64,000 nt of DNA, taken from assembly GCF_036226365.1 (NCBI RefSeq), contig NZ_CP108462.1:4834501-4898500 (forward strand), written 5' to 3'. A program made the position numbers and the translations under genes. Positions 42,154-50,046 of this stretch are shown here, in pieces (the first letter of the stretch is position 1; each line of letters begins with the position of its first letter). Under the pieces are notes generated by a model, which was not told the origin of the DNA, did not search any database, and saw only the letters and a program-made list of their open reading frames with translations. Origin of the DNA: Streptomyces sp. NBC_01262 (GTDB lineage Bacteria; Actinomycetota; Actinomycetes; Streptomycetales; Streptomycetaceae).

Positions 42154-43308
42154 TCAGTGGCCCCCCTCAAAACCCGCGAGGTACTCGGCGAACTGCGCGC
42201 GCTCCTCGTCGACGAGCGCGTGCCCGTCGGCGTAGACGTTCTCGAAGATCGCCATGGTGTCCGGGTCCGGCATGGTCCGTACGGCCTCGCGGACCCGCTT
42301 GCCCAGGGCCTCGCTCTCCGCCTCGATCTCCGTGAGCCAGGAGGCGTCGGCGAAGCCCTCCCTCTCCAGGTAGGTCTTCAGCCGGATGATCGGGTCCTTG
42401 ACCTCCCACTGCTCCCGCTCCTCGTCGAGGCGGTAGCGGGTGGGGTCGTCGGAGGTGGTGTGCGCGCCCATGCGGTAGGTGAAAGCTTCCACCAGCATCG
42501 GGCCCTGGCCGGAGCGGGCGTGCTCCAGGGCGGCCTTGGTGACGGCGAGCACCGCCAGCACGTCGTTGCCGTCCACCCGGACGCCCGGGAAGCCGTAGCC
42601 CTCGGAGCGGCGGTAGATCGGGACGCGGGACTGCTTCTCGGTGGGCTCGGAGATCGCCCACTGGTTGTTCTGGCAGAAGAACACGACCGGCGCGTTGTAG
42701 ACGGCGGCGAAGGTGAAGGCCTCGGCCACGTCGCCCTGGCTGCTGGCCCCGTCGCCGAAGTAGGCGATGACGGCGGAGTCCGTGCCGTCCTTGGCGCAGC
42801 CCATCGCGTAGCCGGTCGCGTGCAGGGTCTGCGAGCCGATCACGATCGTGTAGAGGTGGAAGTTGTTCTCGTTGGGGTCCCAGCCTCCGTGGTTGACCCC
42901 CCGGAACATCCCCAGCAGGTTGGCCGGGTCCACGCCCCGGCACCAGGCGACGCCGTGCTCGCGGTATGTGGGGAACACGTAGTCGTCGGGTCGGGTGGCC
43001 CGTCCCGAGCCGATCTGGGCGGCTTCCTGGCCGAGCAGCGACGCCCACAGCCCGAGCTCCCCCTGCCTCTGCAGCGAGGTCGCCTCGGCGTCGAACCGGC
43101 GCGTCAGCACCATGTCGCGGTACAGGCCGCGCAGCTCGTCGGGGCTCAGGTCGATGGAGTAATCACTGTGCTGTACGCGCTCGCCCTCGGGGGTCAGCAG
43201 CTGTACGAGCTCCGGCTCGCCACCGCTGCCTCGGCGCTTCACGCCGCCGCGCGTGCCCGCGCCCGCGCGCGGCGTACGGGGCTTCGCGGCAGTGCTCTTC
43301 ACGCTCAC
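42154..43308 (-). CDS. bkdA: Branched-chain alpha-keto acid dehydrogenase E1 alpha (cluster 1)
   Basis: 384 residues from GTG 43308, with GGAGG 8 nt upstream. The thiamine diphosphate motif is GDGASSQGDVAEAFTFAAVY followed by FFCQNN. The phosphorylation-loop region YRMGAHTTSDDPTRYR, typical of branched-chain E1-alpha, is present. A basic, Pro/Gly-rich extension of about 35 residues (KSTAAKPRTPRAGAG) precedes the fold. First gene of a three-gene operon with E1-beta and E2. The E3 (dihydrolipoamide dehydrogenase) needed to reoxidise the lipoyl group is not in the window and must be supplied from elsewhere. Confidence 0.95.
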   Translation of the reverse strand: MSVKSTAAKPRTPRAGAGTRGGVKRRGSGGEPELVQLLTPEGERVQHSDYSIDLSPDELRGLYRDMVLTRRFDAEATSLQRQGELGLWASLLGQEAAQIGSGRATRPDDYVFPTYREHGVAWCRGVDPANLLGMFRGVNHGGWDPNENNFHLYTIVIGSQTLHATGYAMGCAKDGTDSAVIAYFGDGASSQGDVAEAFTFAAVYNAPVVFFCQNNQWAISEPTEKQSRVPIYRRSEGYGFPGVRVDGNDVLAVLAVTKAALEHARSGQGPMLVEAFTYRMGAHTTSDDPTRYRLDEEREQWEVKDPIIRLKTYLEREGFADASWLTEIEAESEALGKRVREAVRTMPDPDTMAIFENVYADGHALVDEERAQFAEYLAGFEGGH

Positions 43309-43634
43309 GCTTCGCTCCTCCGTCTGTCCGGCCCCCGGGATCCGCCGGTGGCCAGTGCGGCTCCTACCCGCCTCGACACGGCGCACGGGGTGTGTGCGGC
43401 TCGGCCGGGCCGGGAGTGACTTGATTGTGCCCCGGCTGTCAGCCTTGCAAAACGAACGTTACCCACACCTTCCGCATATGTGCGAAGAGTGTCCTACCTG
43501 CGGTTTTGCTTGGATTTCCTAGTAAACGGTGTTCTCGCAGGCCAGCCGTGGGTAGCCGGGACAACGGCACGGTATCCCGAGGACGGAATCTTCGTAAGAG
43601 GCCGGGAGATCCAATCCTGTGCGACGCTGAAGTT
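43309..43634. promoter_or_regulatory. 326-bp divergent control region, bkdA / response regulator
   Basis: No gene fits here. It is distinctly less G+C-rich than its surroundings around 43420-43540. For bkdA a possible promoter reads, on the minus strand, TTGCAA (43450-43445), 15 nt, CACAAT (43429-43424). Repeated AACG and TTGC words near 43445-43460 could be regulator half-sites. The response regulator reading frame is open through this region without a ribosome site, so upstream starts are doubtful. Confidence 0.4.
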
Positions 43635-44309
43635 GTGAGCGAAAACGTAAAAAACAGCACAAACGGCGAAATCAGGGTTTTCCTACTGGACGACCACGAA
43701 GTCGTCCGCCGCGGAGTCCACGAGCTGCTGTCCTCCGAGCCCGACATCACCGTCGTCGGCGAGGCCGGCTCCGCCGCCGAGGCCCTGGCCCGCTTCCCGG
43801 CCGCGCACCCCGATGTCGCCGTCCTGGATGTACGCCTGCCCGACGGCAGCGGCGTCGAGGTCTGCCGGGAGATCCGCGCGCAGCTCCCGTCGGCCCGGTG
43901 CCTCATGCTCACCTCCTACGCCGACGACGAGGCGCTGTTCGACGCCATCATGGCCGGAGCCGCCGGCTACGTCCTCAAGGACATCCGCGCCAGCGACCTC
44001 ATCGGCGCCGTGCGCGACGTCGCCGCCGGCCGCTCCCTGCTCGACCCCGTCGCCACCGCCCGGGTCCTGGAACGCCTGCGTTCCGCCTCCGAACCCACCC
44101 CCACCACCCCCGGCCTCACCGACCAGGAGGGCCGCATCCTCGACCTCATCGGCGAGGGCCTCACCAACCGGCAGATCGGCGAGCGCCTCCACCTCGCCGA
44201 GAAGACCGTCAAGAACTACGTCTCCTCGCTCCTGGCCAAGCTCGGCATGGAACGCCGCACCCAGGCGGCGGCGTATGTGGCCCGCGCACAGGCGGAGCGC
44301 GGCCACTGA
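43635..44309 (+). CDS. NarL/DevR-family response regulator (orphan)
   Basis: 224 residues from GTG 43635 (weak GAAG ribosome site). The receiver domain has the acidic pocket LLDDHEVVRRG, phospho-acceptor Asp65 in VAVLDVRLPDGSG, Thr/Ser switch in LMLTSYADDEA and the conserved Lys in GYVLKDIRASDL. The C-terminal LuxR-type helix-turn-helix reads LTDQEGRILDLIGEGLTNRQ, IGERLHLAEKTVKNYVSSLLAKLG. It closely resembles DevR/DosR-type regulators. No histidine kinase gene is adjacent, so it is an orphan regulator. A PPOX-family gene follows after 73 bp and could be a target or partner. Confidence 0.92.
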   Translation: MSENVKNSTNGEIRVFLLDDHEVVRRGVHELLSSEPDITVVGEAGSAAEALARFPAAHPDVAVLDVRLPDGSGVEVCREIRAQLPSARCLMLTSYADDEALFDAIMAGAAGYVLKDIRASDLIGAVRDVAAGRSLLDPVATARVLERLRSASEPTPTTPGLTDQEGRILDLIGEGLTNRQIGERLHLAEKTVKNYVSSLLAKLGMERRTQAAAYVARAQAERGH

Positions 44310-44382
44310 CGGGACCTATGGCCCACCCCAAGGGGGCCGGAGCCCCTGTCCCGCGAGCGCTCCGACCCCGCAAAGTGAACGC

Positions 44383-44790
44383 ATGTCCACACCCCGTGCG
44401 GAGCACGAGGCCGCCCTCGCCCTCCTGGCCGCCGTCCCGTACGGCCGCCTCGCCCTGACCCGCGAAGCGCTCCCGCACATGGCGGTGACCCGCCACATCG
44501 TGACCCCCGACGGCCACCTGATCCTGCGTACGCACAAGGGCTGGGACATCCACCGCAGCGCCGACGGCGCCGTCGTGGCGTACGTGGCCGACAACACCGC
44601 CAGCGGCCAGCCGGAGGCCTGGGCCGTCCAGCTCACCGGCACCGCGTACGCGATGACCCCGACCCGCGCGCAGCGGATGCGTTTCGGCGAACAGCCGGCC
44701 GCCGCCGACGGGGTGCCGTTCGAACCTGTGTACCTACGCATCGAACCGGGCTATGCCACGTCATATCGCGTATCGGGCCTGCCGCAGTGA
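44383..44790 (+). CDS. Pyridoxamine 5'-phosphate oxidase-family flavin-binding protein
   Basis: 135 residues with the split-barrel PPOX fold: ALALLAAVPYGRLALTREALPHM, then ILRTHKGWDIHRSADGAVVAYVADN, VQLTGTAYAMTP and VYLRIEPGYATSYRV. Short PPOX proteins of this type bind FMN, F420 or heme; next to DevR-type regulators in actinobacteria they are common members of redox or dormancy regulons. No PNPO-specific catalytic residues are identifiable, so it is not assigned to vitamin B6 synthesis. Lies 16 bp before the phosphotransferase gene, probably one operon. Confidence 0.8.
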   Translation: MSTPRAEHEAALALLAAVPYGRLALTREALPHMAVTRHIVTPDGHLILRTHKGWDIHRSADGAVVAYVADNTASGQPEAWAVQLTGTAYAMTPTRAQRMRFGEQPAAADGVPFEPVYLRIEPGYATSYRVSGLPQ

Positions 44791-44805
44791 TCTAGCATCG
44801 GCCTG

Positions 44806-45849
44806 GTGATCGGGAGTACGGCGACGGCGCCGCCCACCGGCGAGACGCTGCACGCGCTGCTGCGCCGATACGAGAACGCCGGCTCGCCGCTGTCCTGTGA
44901 GCCCGTCGCCGAGGGTCTGCTGAACCGCGGCTACCGCCTCGCCACCACGCGGGGCCGGTTCTTCCTCAAGCTCTACGTGGACAGCGCGACGGCCGACCGC
45001 ACGGTCATCGCCCGCCAGCACCGGGCGACCCAGCGCCTGGACGAGCTGGGCCTGCCCGTCGCCCCGCCGCTGCCGGACGCCGACGGCGGCACGGTCACCG
45101 TGCTCGGGGGCCGCTGCTTCGCGCTGTACCCCTGGGTGGACGGCCGGCACCGCGACGGCGCCGAGCTGACCACGGGGCAGTCGCGGCGGCTGGGGGCGCT
45201 GCTGGGGCTCGTACACACCCGCCTGGAACAGGTCCAGCCGCCGCAGCCGCCGCCCGCCGAGGGCCGGCCGGGCCATGCGAGCGCGGACCCCCGGCGGACC
45301 TTCGAGCTGATCGACGAGCTGCTGGACCAGGTGCGCGGGCACCGCCCCCGGGAGACCTTCGACGAGCTGGCCGAGCACCGCCTCCTGGAGCGCCGCGCGC
45401 TGCTCGAACGGCACGCGCACCGCCGCCCCCCGGACGCCCGCGAGGCCATGACCGGCTGGGTCCACGGCGACTTCCACCCGCTCAACCTGCTCTACCGCGA
45501 GGACGAACCCGTCGCGATCATCGACTGGGACCGCCTCGGCGTCCAGCCCCGCGCCGAGGAAGCCGTCCGCGCCGCCGCGATCTTCTTCGTCCAGCCCTCC
45601 GGCACCCTCGACCTGGCCAAGACCGCCGCCTACGCCCGCGCCTACCGCCAGGCCGCCGACGCGCCCCCCGACGAACTCGCCGCCGCCGTCCACCGCGTCT
45701 GGTGGGAACGGCTCAACGACTTCTGGATGCTGCGCTGGCGCTACCAGCGCCGCGACCGCCGCGCGGATCCGCTCTTCCCGGCGTCGTCGGCCCTGGCGGT
45801 GTGGTGGACCGGGGCGTACGACGCGGTGATGGACGCGTTCACCGACTGA
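44806..45849 (+). CDS. APH/homoserine-kinase-type phosphotransferase
   Basis: 347 residues of the aminoglycoside phosphotransferase fold. The N-lobe has EGLLNRGYRLATTRGRFFLKLY with the ATP-binding Lys; the catalytic loop is VHGDFHPLNLLY with His220 and Asp222; and the metal Asp lies in AIIDWDRLG. The order and length are typical of the large APH enzyme family (homoserine kinase II, fructosamine kinase, choline kinase, antibiotic kinases). The substrate is not predictable and resistance should not be assumed. GTG 44806 follows the PPOX gene closely. Confidence 0.85.
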   Translation: MIGSTATAPPTGETLHALLRRYENAGSPLSCEPVAEGLLNRGYRLATTRGRFFLKLYVDSATADRTVIARQHRATQRLDELGLPVAPPLPDADGGTVTVLGGRCFALYPWVDGRHRDGAELTTGQSRRLGALLGLVHTRLEQVQPPQPPPAEGRPGHASADPRRTFELIDELLDQVRGHRPRETFDELAEHRLLERRALLERHAHRRPPDAREAMTGWVHGDFHPLNLLYREDEPVAIIDWDRLGVQPRAEEAVRAAAIFFVQPSGTLDLAKTAAYARAYRQAADAPPDELAAAVHRVWWERLNDFWMLRWRYQRRDRRADPLFPASSALAVWWTGAYDAVMDAFTD

Positions 45850-45867
45850 GCGGGCCCCGGGGGGGGC

Positions 45868-47463
45868 TCAGCCGCCGTTCGTGCCCAGCGTGAGCCCCGC
45901 GGCGGCAGCGCCCGCGTTGCCGCCGTCGCCGCCGTCGGCGCCCGCGTCCGACTCACCGGAGGCGGACGCGGAAGCCGCCGGCGAACTCTGCGAGGCCGAC
46001 GCGCTCGCCGAGGCGGAGGCCGACGCGGACTGCGTCGCCGACGCGCTCGGCGTGGCGGAAGGTGTCACGGACGGCGTCGCGGACTGTGTCGGCCGGTACG
46101 AGTAGGAGGGGGTCGTGTCGTCCGAGCCGGTGGACGTGTCCTGGTTGGTCGGCTCGGTGGTCTGCGCCCGCGTGGTCTGGGACTGGGTCGGCGTGACGGA
46201 GCTGCCGTTGCCGGGCTTGCCCGTCGTGCCGGCGATCGCGAAGTAGACGCCGAGCGAGACGGCCAGCGCGGCCGCCAGGACGAAGAGCACCGGCTTGACC
46301 CAGCGGTTGCCGCCGTGGCCGCCCCCGCCGTAACCGCCGCCCGGCGGCATCGTGTCGCCGGGGGCGCCGAGCAGCAGCGGAGCGCCGAACTCGGCGGTGG
46401 CGTGCTCGGGGAGGCGGCGGGTGCCCTGGGTCTGGCCGGGGACGCCCGTGGCGGGGGTGGAGGCCCCGGTGTGGCCGGGCTGGGCGACGTAGCCGGTGTT
46501 CCAGGTGCCCGCCCAGCCGCCCTGCTCGCGCAGCATGGCCAGGGCGTACTGGACGACGCCGCGCATCTCCTCGGCGGTCTGGAAGCGGTCGTCGGGGTGC
46601 TTGGCGAGCGCCCGCATGACGAGCCCGTCGAGCTCGGGCGGGACGCGGTCGGTGAGGGTGGACGGCGGATGGGCCTCGTCCTGGACGTGCTGGTAGACCA
46701 CCGCGAGCGGCGTCTCGCCGACGAAGGGCGGCCGCAGCGCGAGCAGTTCGTAGAGCAGACAGCCGGTGGCGTAGAGGTCGGAGCGGGTGTCCACGGTCTT
46801 GCCGAGCGCCTGCTCGGGCGACAGATACTGCGGCGTGCCCATGACCATGCCGGTCTGCGTCATCGTCGAGGACGCGCCGTGCAGGGCCCGGGCGATGCCG
46901 AAGTCCATGACCTTGACCTGGCCGGCGTGGGTCATGATCACGTTGGCTGGCTTGATGTCACGGTGGACGATGCCGTGCTGGTGGCTGTAGGCCAGCGCGT
47001 CCAGCACGCCGGAGACGATGACGAGCGCCTCGTCGACCGTCGGCGGCTCGTCGGACTCGACCAGCAGCTCGCGGATCGTACGGCCCTCGACCAGCTCCAT
47101 CACGATGTACGGAACGGCGCCGGACGGCCCCCGGTCCTCGCCGGAGTCGTAGACGGCGACGACCGCGTGGTGGTTGAGCCCGGCGACGGACTGGGCCTCG
47201 CGCGTGAAGCGGGCCTTGGAGACCGGGTCCTCGGCGAGGTCGGAGCGCAGCAGCTTGACGGCCACGATGCGGCCCAGGCGCACATCCTCGGCGGCGAAGA
47301 CCTCGGCCATGCCGCCGCGCCCGAGACGGTGGGTGAGCCGGTAGCGGCCGTCACCGACCACTCCGTTGGCGCCCCACTGCTCAGGCGAATCGTGCGAACC
47401 GGGCACGCCTTGGCCGTCTGCGGAGGGCTCGTTAGGGCCCCCGGCGGCTGTTGTCTGTGCCAT
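45868..47463 (-). CDS. Membrane Ser/Thr protein kinase (PknB-type) with Ser/Ala-rich extracellular tail
   Basis: 531 residues from ATG 47463. The kinase domain (about 40-300) has the Gly loop LGRGGMAEVFAAED, Lys in VAVKLL, HRDIKPANV, DFGIA and the activation loop ending MGTPQYLSPEQ. A linker rich in Gly/Thr/Pro leads to one TM helix (near 370-392). The extracellular part has no PASTA domain; it is low-complexity Thr/Ser/Ala, with a run of Ser-Ala repeats near the end. It is divergent from the second kinase; the two kinase domains are similar. Autophosphorylation at the activation-loop Thr residues is expected. Confidence 0.93.
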   Translation of the reverse strand: MAQTTAAGGPNEPSADGQGVPGSHDSPEQWGANGVVGDGRYRLTHRLGRGGMAEVFAAEDVRLGRIVAVKLLRSDLAEDPVSKARFTREAQSVAGLNHHAVVAVYDSGEDRGPSGAVPYIVMELVEGRTIRELLVESDEPPTVDEALVIVSGVLDALAYSHQHGIVHRDIKPANVIMTHAGQVKVMDFGIARALHGASSTMTQTGMVMGTPQYLSPEQALGKTVDTRSDLYATGCLLYELLALRPPFVGETPLAVVYQHVQDEAHPPSTLTDRVPPELDGLVMRALAKHPDDRFQTAEEMRGVVQYALAMLREQGGWAGTWNTGYVAQPGHTGASTPATGVPGQTQGTRRLPEHATAEFGAPLLLGAPGDTMPPGGGYGGGGHGGNRWVKPVLFVLAAALAVSLGVYFAIAGTTGKPGNGSSVTPTQSQTTRAQTTEPTNQDTSTGSDDTTPSYSYRPTQSATPSVTPSATPSASATQSASASASASASASQSSPAASASASGESDAGADGGDGGNAGAAAAGLTLGTNGG

Positions 47464-47579
47464 CAGTCCTCGCCGTCGCTCTCTCGACACCTCTGATTGG
47501 CCACGCTACCGCGTTCCGTTGTGACGATGCTGTGACGGACGGGGTTTGCGGCCCTTTCATACGCATCCGGTGACGAACA

Positions 47580-47596
47580 GGTCAACGAACTTGACC
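47580..47596. promoter_or_regulatory. Inverted repeat in the 193-bp kinase-kinase divergent region
   Basis: GGTCAA-CGAAC-TTGACC is a perfect 6-bp inverted repeat in the gap between the two kinase starts (47464-47656), 61 bp upstream of the second kinase ATG. It could be a shared operator. Nothing else distinct is seen in this gap. Confidence 0.4.
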
Positions 47597-47656
47597 CCGG
47601 TAGGTCCTAGGGCAGACTGGGCGACCGGACCTGGATCCCGAGGGGGAAGCGGCACG

Positions 47657-49402
47657 ATGAACGGGGAAGACGCGCGGGGGAGCTACGCCGGACGCTCGGT
47701 CGGCGGCGGTCGTTACGTACTGCGCGACCTCCTCGGCCGGGGCGGCATGGCCGCGGTCCACCTGGCTCACGACACCGTGCTCGACCGGCCGGTGGCCGTC
47801 AAGACGCTGCACTCCGAGCTCGGCCGCGAGGCCTCCTTCCGCGAGCGCTTCCGGCGCGAGGCCCAGGCCGTCGCCAAGCTGAACCACACCAACATCGTCT
47901 CGGTCTTCGACTCGGGCGAGGACACGATAGACGGCGCGATGGTGCCGTACATCGTCATGGAGTACGTCGAGGGGAAGCCGCTGCGCACGGTGCTCGACGA
48001 GGATGTCGCCCAGTTCGGCGCGATGCCCGCCGAGAAGGCCCTCAAGATCTGCGGCGACGTGCTGGCGGCGCTCTCGGAGAGCCACAGCGTGGGCCTGGTG
48101 CACCGGGACATCAAGCCGGGCAACGTCATGCTCACCAAGCGCGGCGTGGTCAAGGTCATGGACTTCGGCATCGCGCGGGCCATGCAGTCCGGCGTCACGT
48201 CGATGACGCAGACCGGGATGGTGGTCGGCACCCCGCAGTACCTGTCGCCCGAGCAGGCGCTGGGGCGGGGCGTGGACGAGCGTTCCGACCTGTATTCGGT
48301 GGGTTGCCTGCTCTTCGAGCTGCTGACCGGCCGGCTGCCCTTCGACGGGGACTCGCCGCTGTCGATCGCCTACCAGCACGTCCAGGAGGCCCCGCCCGCG
48401 CCGTCGCAGTTCAACCGCGCGGTGCTGCCCGCGGTGGACGCGCTGGTCGCGCGGGCGCTGCGGAAGAACCCGGCGGAACGCTTCCCCAACGCCGACGCGA
48501 TGCGCGACGAGTCCGACCGGGTGATCCGCGGCGAGCAGGCCGGGGGCGGCGGCGCCACGACTCCGCTGGTCATCGGCGAGGGACCGCGGGCACGGGGGCG
48601 GGAGGGAGCCGCGTGGGGGGAGGTCTCGTCGGCGGTCTTCCCGTCGGTGCGGGGCGATCTGCAGACCCCGCCGCCCCAGGTGCAACAGCCGTACCAGGCA
48701 CCGCAGACCCCGCAGGCACCGCAGGCAGCACCTCCGGTGCCACAGACGCCTCCGGTGCCACACCTGCCCCAGCAGGCACCACAGACCCCGCCGCCCTACG
48801 CGGCTCCTCAGCACCCGCCGCCCCAGCGCTGGGGCGCCGCCCCGGCCCACACGCCGCCCCCGGGCCCCGCGTACGCCTACCCCCACCAGCAGACCCCGCC
48901 GCCCTACGGGATGAGGCCGACCGCACCCATGCCGCCGCAGCGCCGCGGCGGCAGCGGCTCCACCGTGGTGCTCGCCATCGGCGCGGTGGTCGCCGTGATC
49001 GCGGTCATCGTGGTTCTCATCCTGCTCGCGCACGCGGGCAGCACCTCCGACTACGGCGCCGGCGTCTCCGACGACACGACCGCGACCACCGTCGCCGCCA
49101 CATCGGTGGCAAGCGTCAGGCAGGCCGACCGGACCCGCACCATCGACGCCACACAGTGCACGGACGCCACGGCCAGCTACCTGACCGAGGGCAACGTACT
49201 GATGCCTGACTTCTACGCCGACTACGTCGACTCGGTGAAGTCCTGCATGGACGAGGCCGGATGGAACTACACGGTCGAGTACCTGGACGAGACGATCTTC
49301 GGCAAGGGCGCGGTGGTCAAGCAGGACCCCGACGCCATCAGCGACCTGGACCCGGAGAACGACACCGTCACCATCTGGGTGTCGACAGGCCGGACGGGCT
49401 GA
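47657..49402 (+). CDS. Membrane Ser/Thr protein kinase with degenerate PASTA-like domain
   Basis: 581 residues from ATG 47657. Kinase motifs are complete: LGRGGMAAVHLAHD, VAVKTL, HRDIKPGNV, DFGIA and VVGTPQYLSPEQ. A Pro/Gln-rich linker of about 100 residues precedes one TM helix (VVLAIGAVVAVIAVIVVLILL, near 440-460). The C-terminal ~70 residues read like one PASTA unit (MPDFYADYVDSVKSCMDEAG through KQDPD and DTVTIWVSTG) but carry two Cys (DATQC and KSCMDE) that could form a disulfide. PASTA domains bind wall fragments, so a wall-sensing role is plausible. Divergent from the Ser/Ala-tailed kinase. Confidence 0.92.
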   Translation: MNGEDARGSYAGRSVGGGRYVLRDLLGRGGMAAVHLAHDTVLDRPVAVKTLHSELGREASFRERFRREAQAVAKLNHTNIVSVFDSGEDTIDGAMVPYIVMEYVEGKPLRTVLDEDVAQFGAMPAEKALKICGDVLAALSESHSVGLVHRDIKPGNVMLTKRGVVKVMDFGIARAMQSGVTSMTQTGMVVGTPQYLSPEQALGRGVDERSDLYSVGCLLFELLTGRLPFDGDSPLSIAYQHVQEAPPAPSQFNRAVLPAVDALVARALRKNPAERFPNADAMRDESDRVIRGEQAGGGGATTPLVIGEGPRARGREGAAWGEVSSAVFPSVRGDLQTPPPQVQQPYQAPQTPQAPQAAPPVPQTPPVPHLPQQAPQTPPPYAAPQHPPPQRWGAAPAHTPPPGPAYAYPHQQTPPPYGMRPTAPMPPQRRGGSGSTVVLAIGAVVAVIAVIVVLILLAHAGSTSDYGAGVSDDTTATTVAATSVASVRQADRTRTIDATQCTDATASYLTEGNVLMPDFYADYVDSVKSCMDEAGWNYTVEYLDETIFGKGAVVKQDPDAISDLDPENDTVTIWVSTGRTG

Positions 49403-49421
49403 ATCCTCAGCCCGTCCGGCC
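49388..49421. terminator. Bidirectional terminator, kinase / bpa
   Basis: GGCCGGACGGGCTGA (49388-49402) pairs perfectly with TCAGCCCGTCCGGCC (49407-49421) on loop ATCC. The left arm contains the kinase stop codon; the opposing bpa stop is 12 bp beyond. Confidence 0.9.
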
Positions 49422-49432
49422 CTCGGGCTGTC

Positions 49433-49972
49433 CTAGAGATACGGCCCCGAGCGGAGGCCCTGGTGGGCACCGGCCTCGTCTTCCATTCCCTCGTGACCGC
49501 CGGCCCCGGGCGGCAGCGCGCGGCGCATCTGCTCCAACTGGGCGCGGGCGGCCATCTGCTGGGCGAACAGGGCGGTCTGGATGCCGTGGAAGAGGCCTTC
49601 CAGCCAGCCCACCAACTGCGCCTGTGCGATGCGCAGTTCGGCCTCCGTGGGGATGGTCTCGTCGGTGAACGGGAGGGAGAGCCGCTCCAGTTCCTCCACC
49701 AGCTCCGGCGCGAGCCCGTCCTCCAGCTCCTTCACGGAGCTGCGGTGGATCTCCTTGAGCCGCACCCGGCTGGCCTCGTCGAGAGGCGCCGCCCGGACCT
49801 CCTCCAGGAGCTGCTTGATCATGCTGCCGATCCGCATGACCTTGGCCGGCTGCTCAACCATCTCCGTCACGGGAACCTCGCGCGTCGAATCTCCGCCGAG
49901 GGCCATCCCGTCCGGGCCGACGACCAGGACCTGCGGGCTCTCCTGCGACCGTTCGTTCATCGGCATCTCCAT
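49433..49972 (-). CDS. bpa: Bacterial proteasome activator Bpa/PafE (DUF2587)
   Basis: 179 residues if begun at ATG 49972 (MEMPMNERSQ); ATG 49960 has a better ribosome site (GGAG 6 nt upstream). The core is the four-helix DUF2587 domain: VMRIGSMIKQLLEEVRAAPLDEASR, LKEIHRSSVKELEDGLAPEL and AQAQLVGWLEGLFHGIQTALFAQQ. Bpa is an ATP-independent ring that docks on the 20S proteasome through a C-terminal GQYL-type motif; this protein ends S-G-P-Y-L, keeping Tyr-Leu with Pro for Gln. It should stimulate degradation of unfolded proteins. No proteasome subunit gene is in the window. Between kinase and ABC transporter genes. Confidence 0.9.
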   Translation of the reverse strand: MEMPMNERSQESPQVLVVGPDGMALGGDSTREVPVTEMVEQPAKVMRIGSMIKQLLEEVRAAPLDEASRVRLKEIHRSSVKELEDGLAPELVEELERLSLPFTDETIPTEAELRIAQAQLVGWLEGLFHGIQTALFAQQMAARAQLEQMRRALPPGAGGHEGMEDEAGAHQGLRSGPYL

Positions 49973-50046
49973 GCTGCCATTGTTACCGACTTCAGGCACT
50001 CCCCGACGCCGGGGGGCGGCTGCGGTGTGCAGCCGCCCCATGGCCC

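Noticed and set aside
43425..43634. Upstream extension of the response regulator with many Cys (MCPGCQPCKTN)
   Set aside because: No Shine-Dalgarno, lower G+C and non-coding codon usage; the receiver domain begins at GTG 43635.
44806..45849. Possible aminoglycoside-resistance gene
   Set aside because: Only general APH-fold motifs; no features specific to resistance enzymes and no resistance context.
45960..46030. Ser/Ala codon repeats considered as a DNA repeat element
   Set aside because: Explained as the low-complexity extracellular tail of the kinase in frame.
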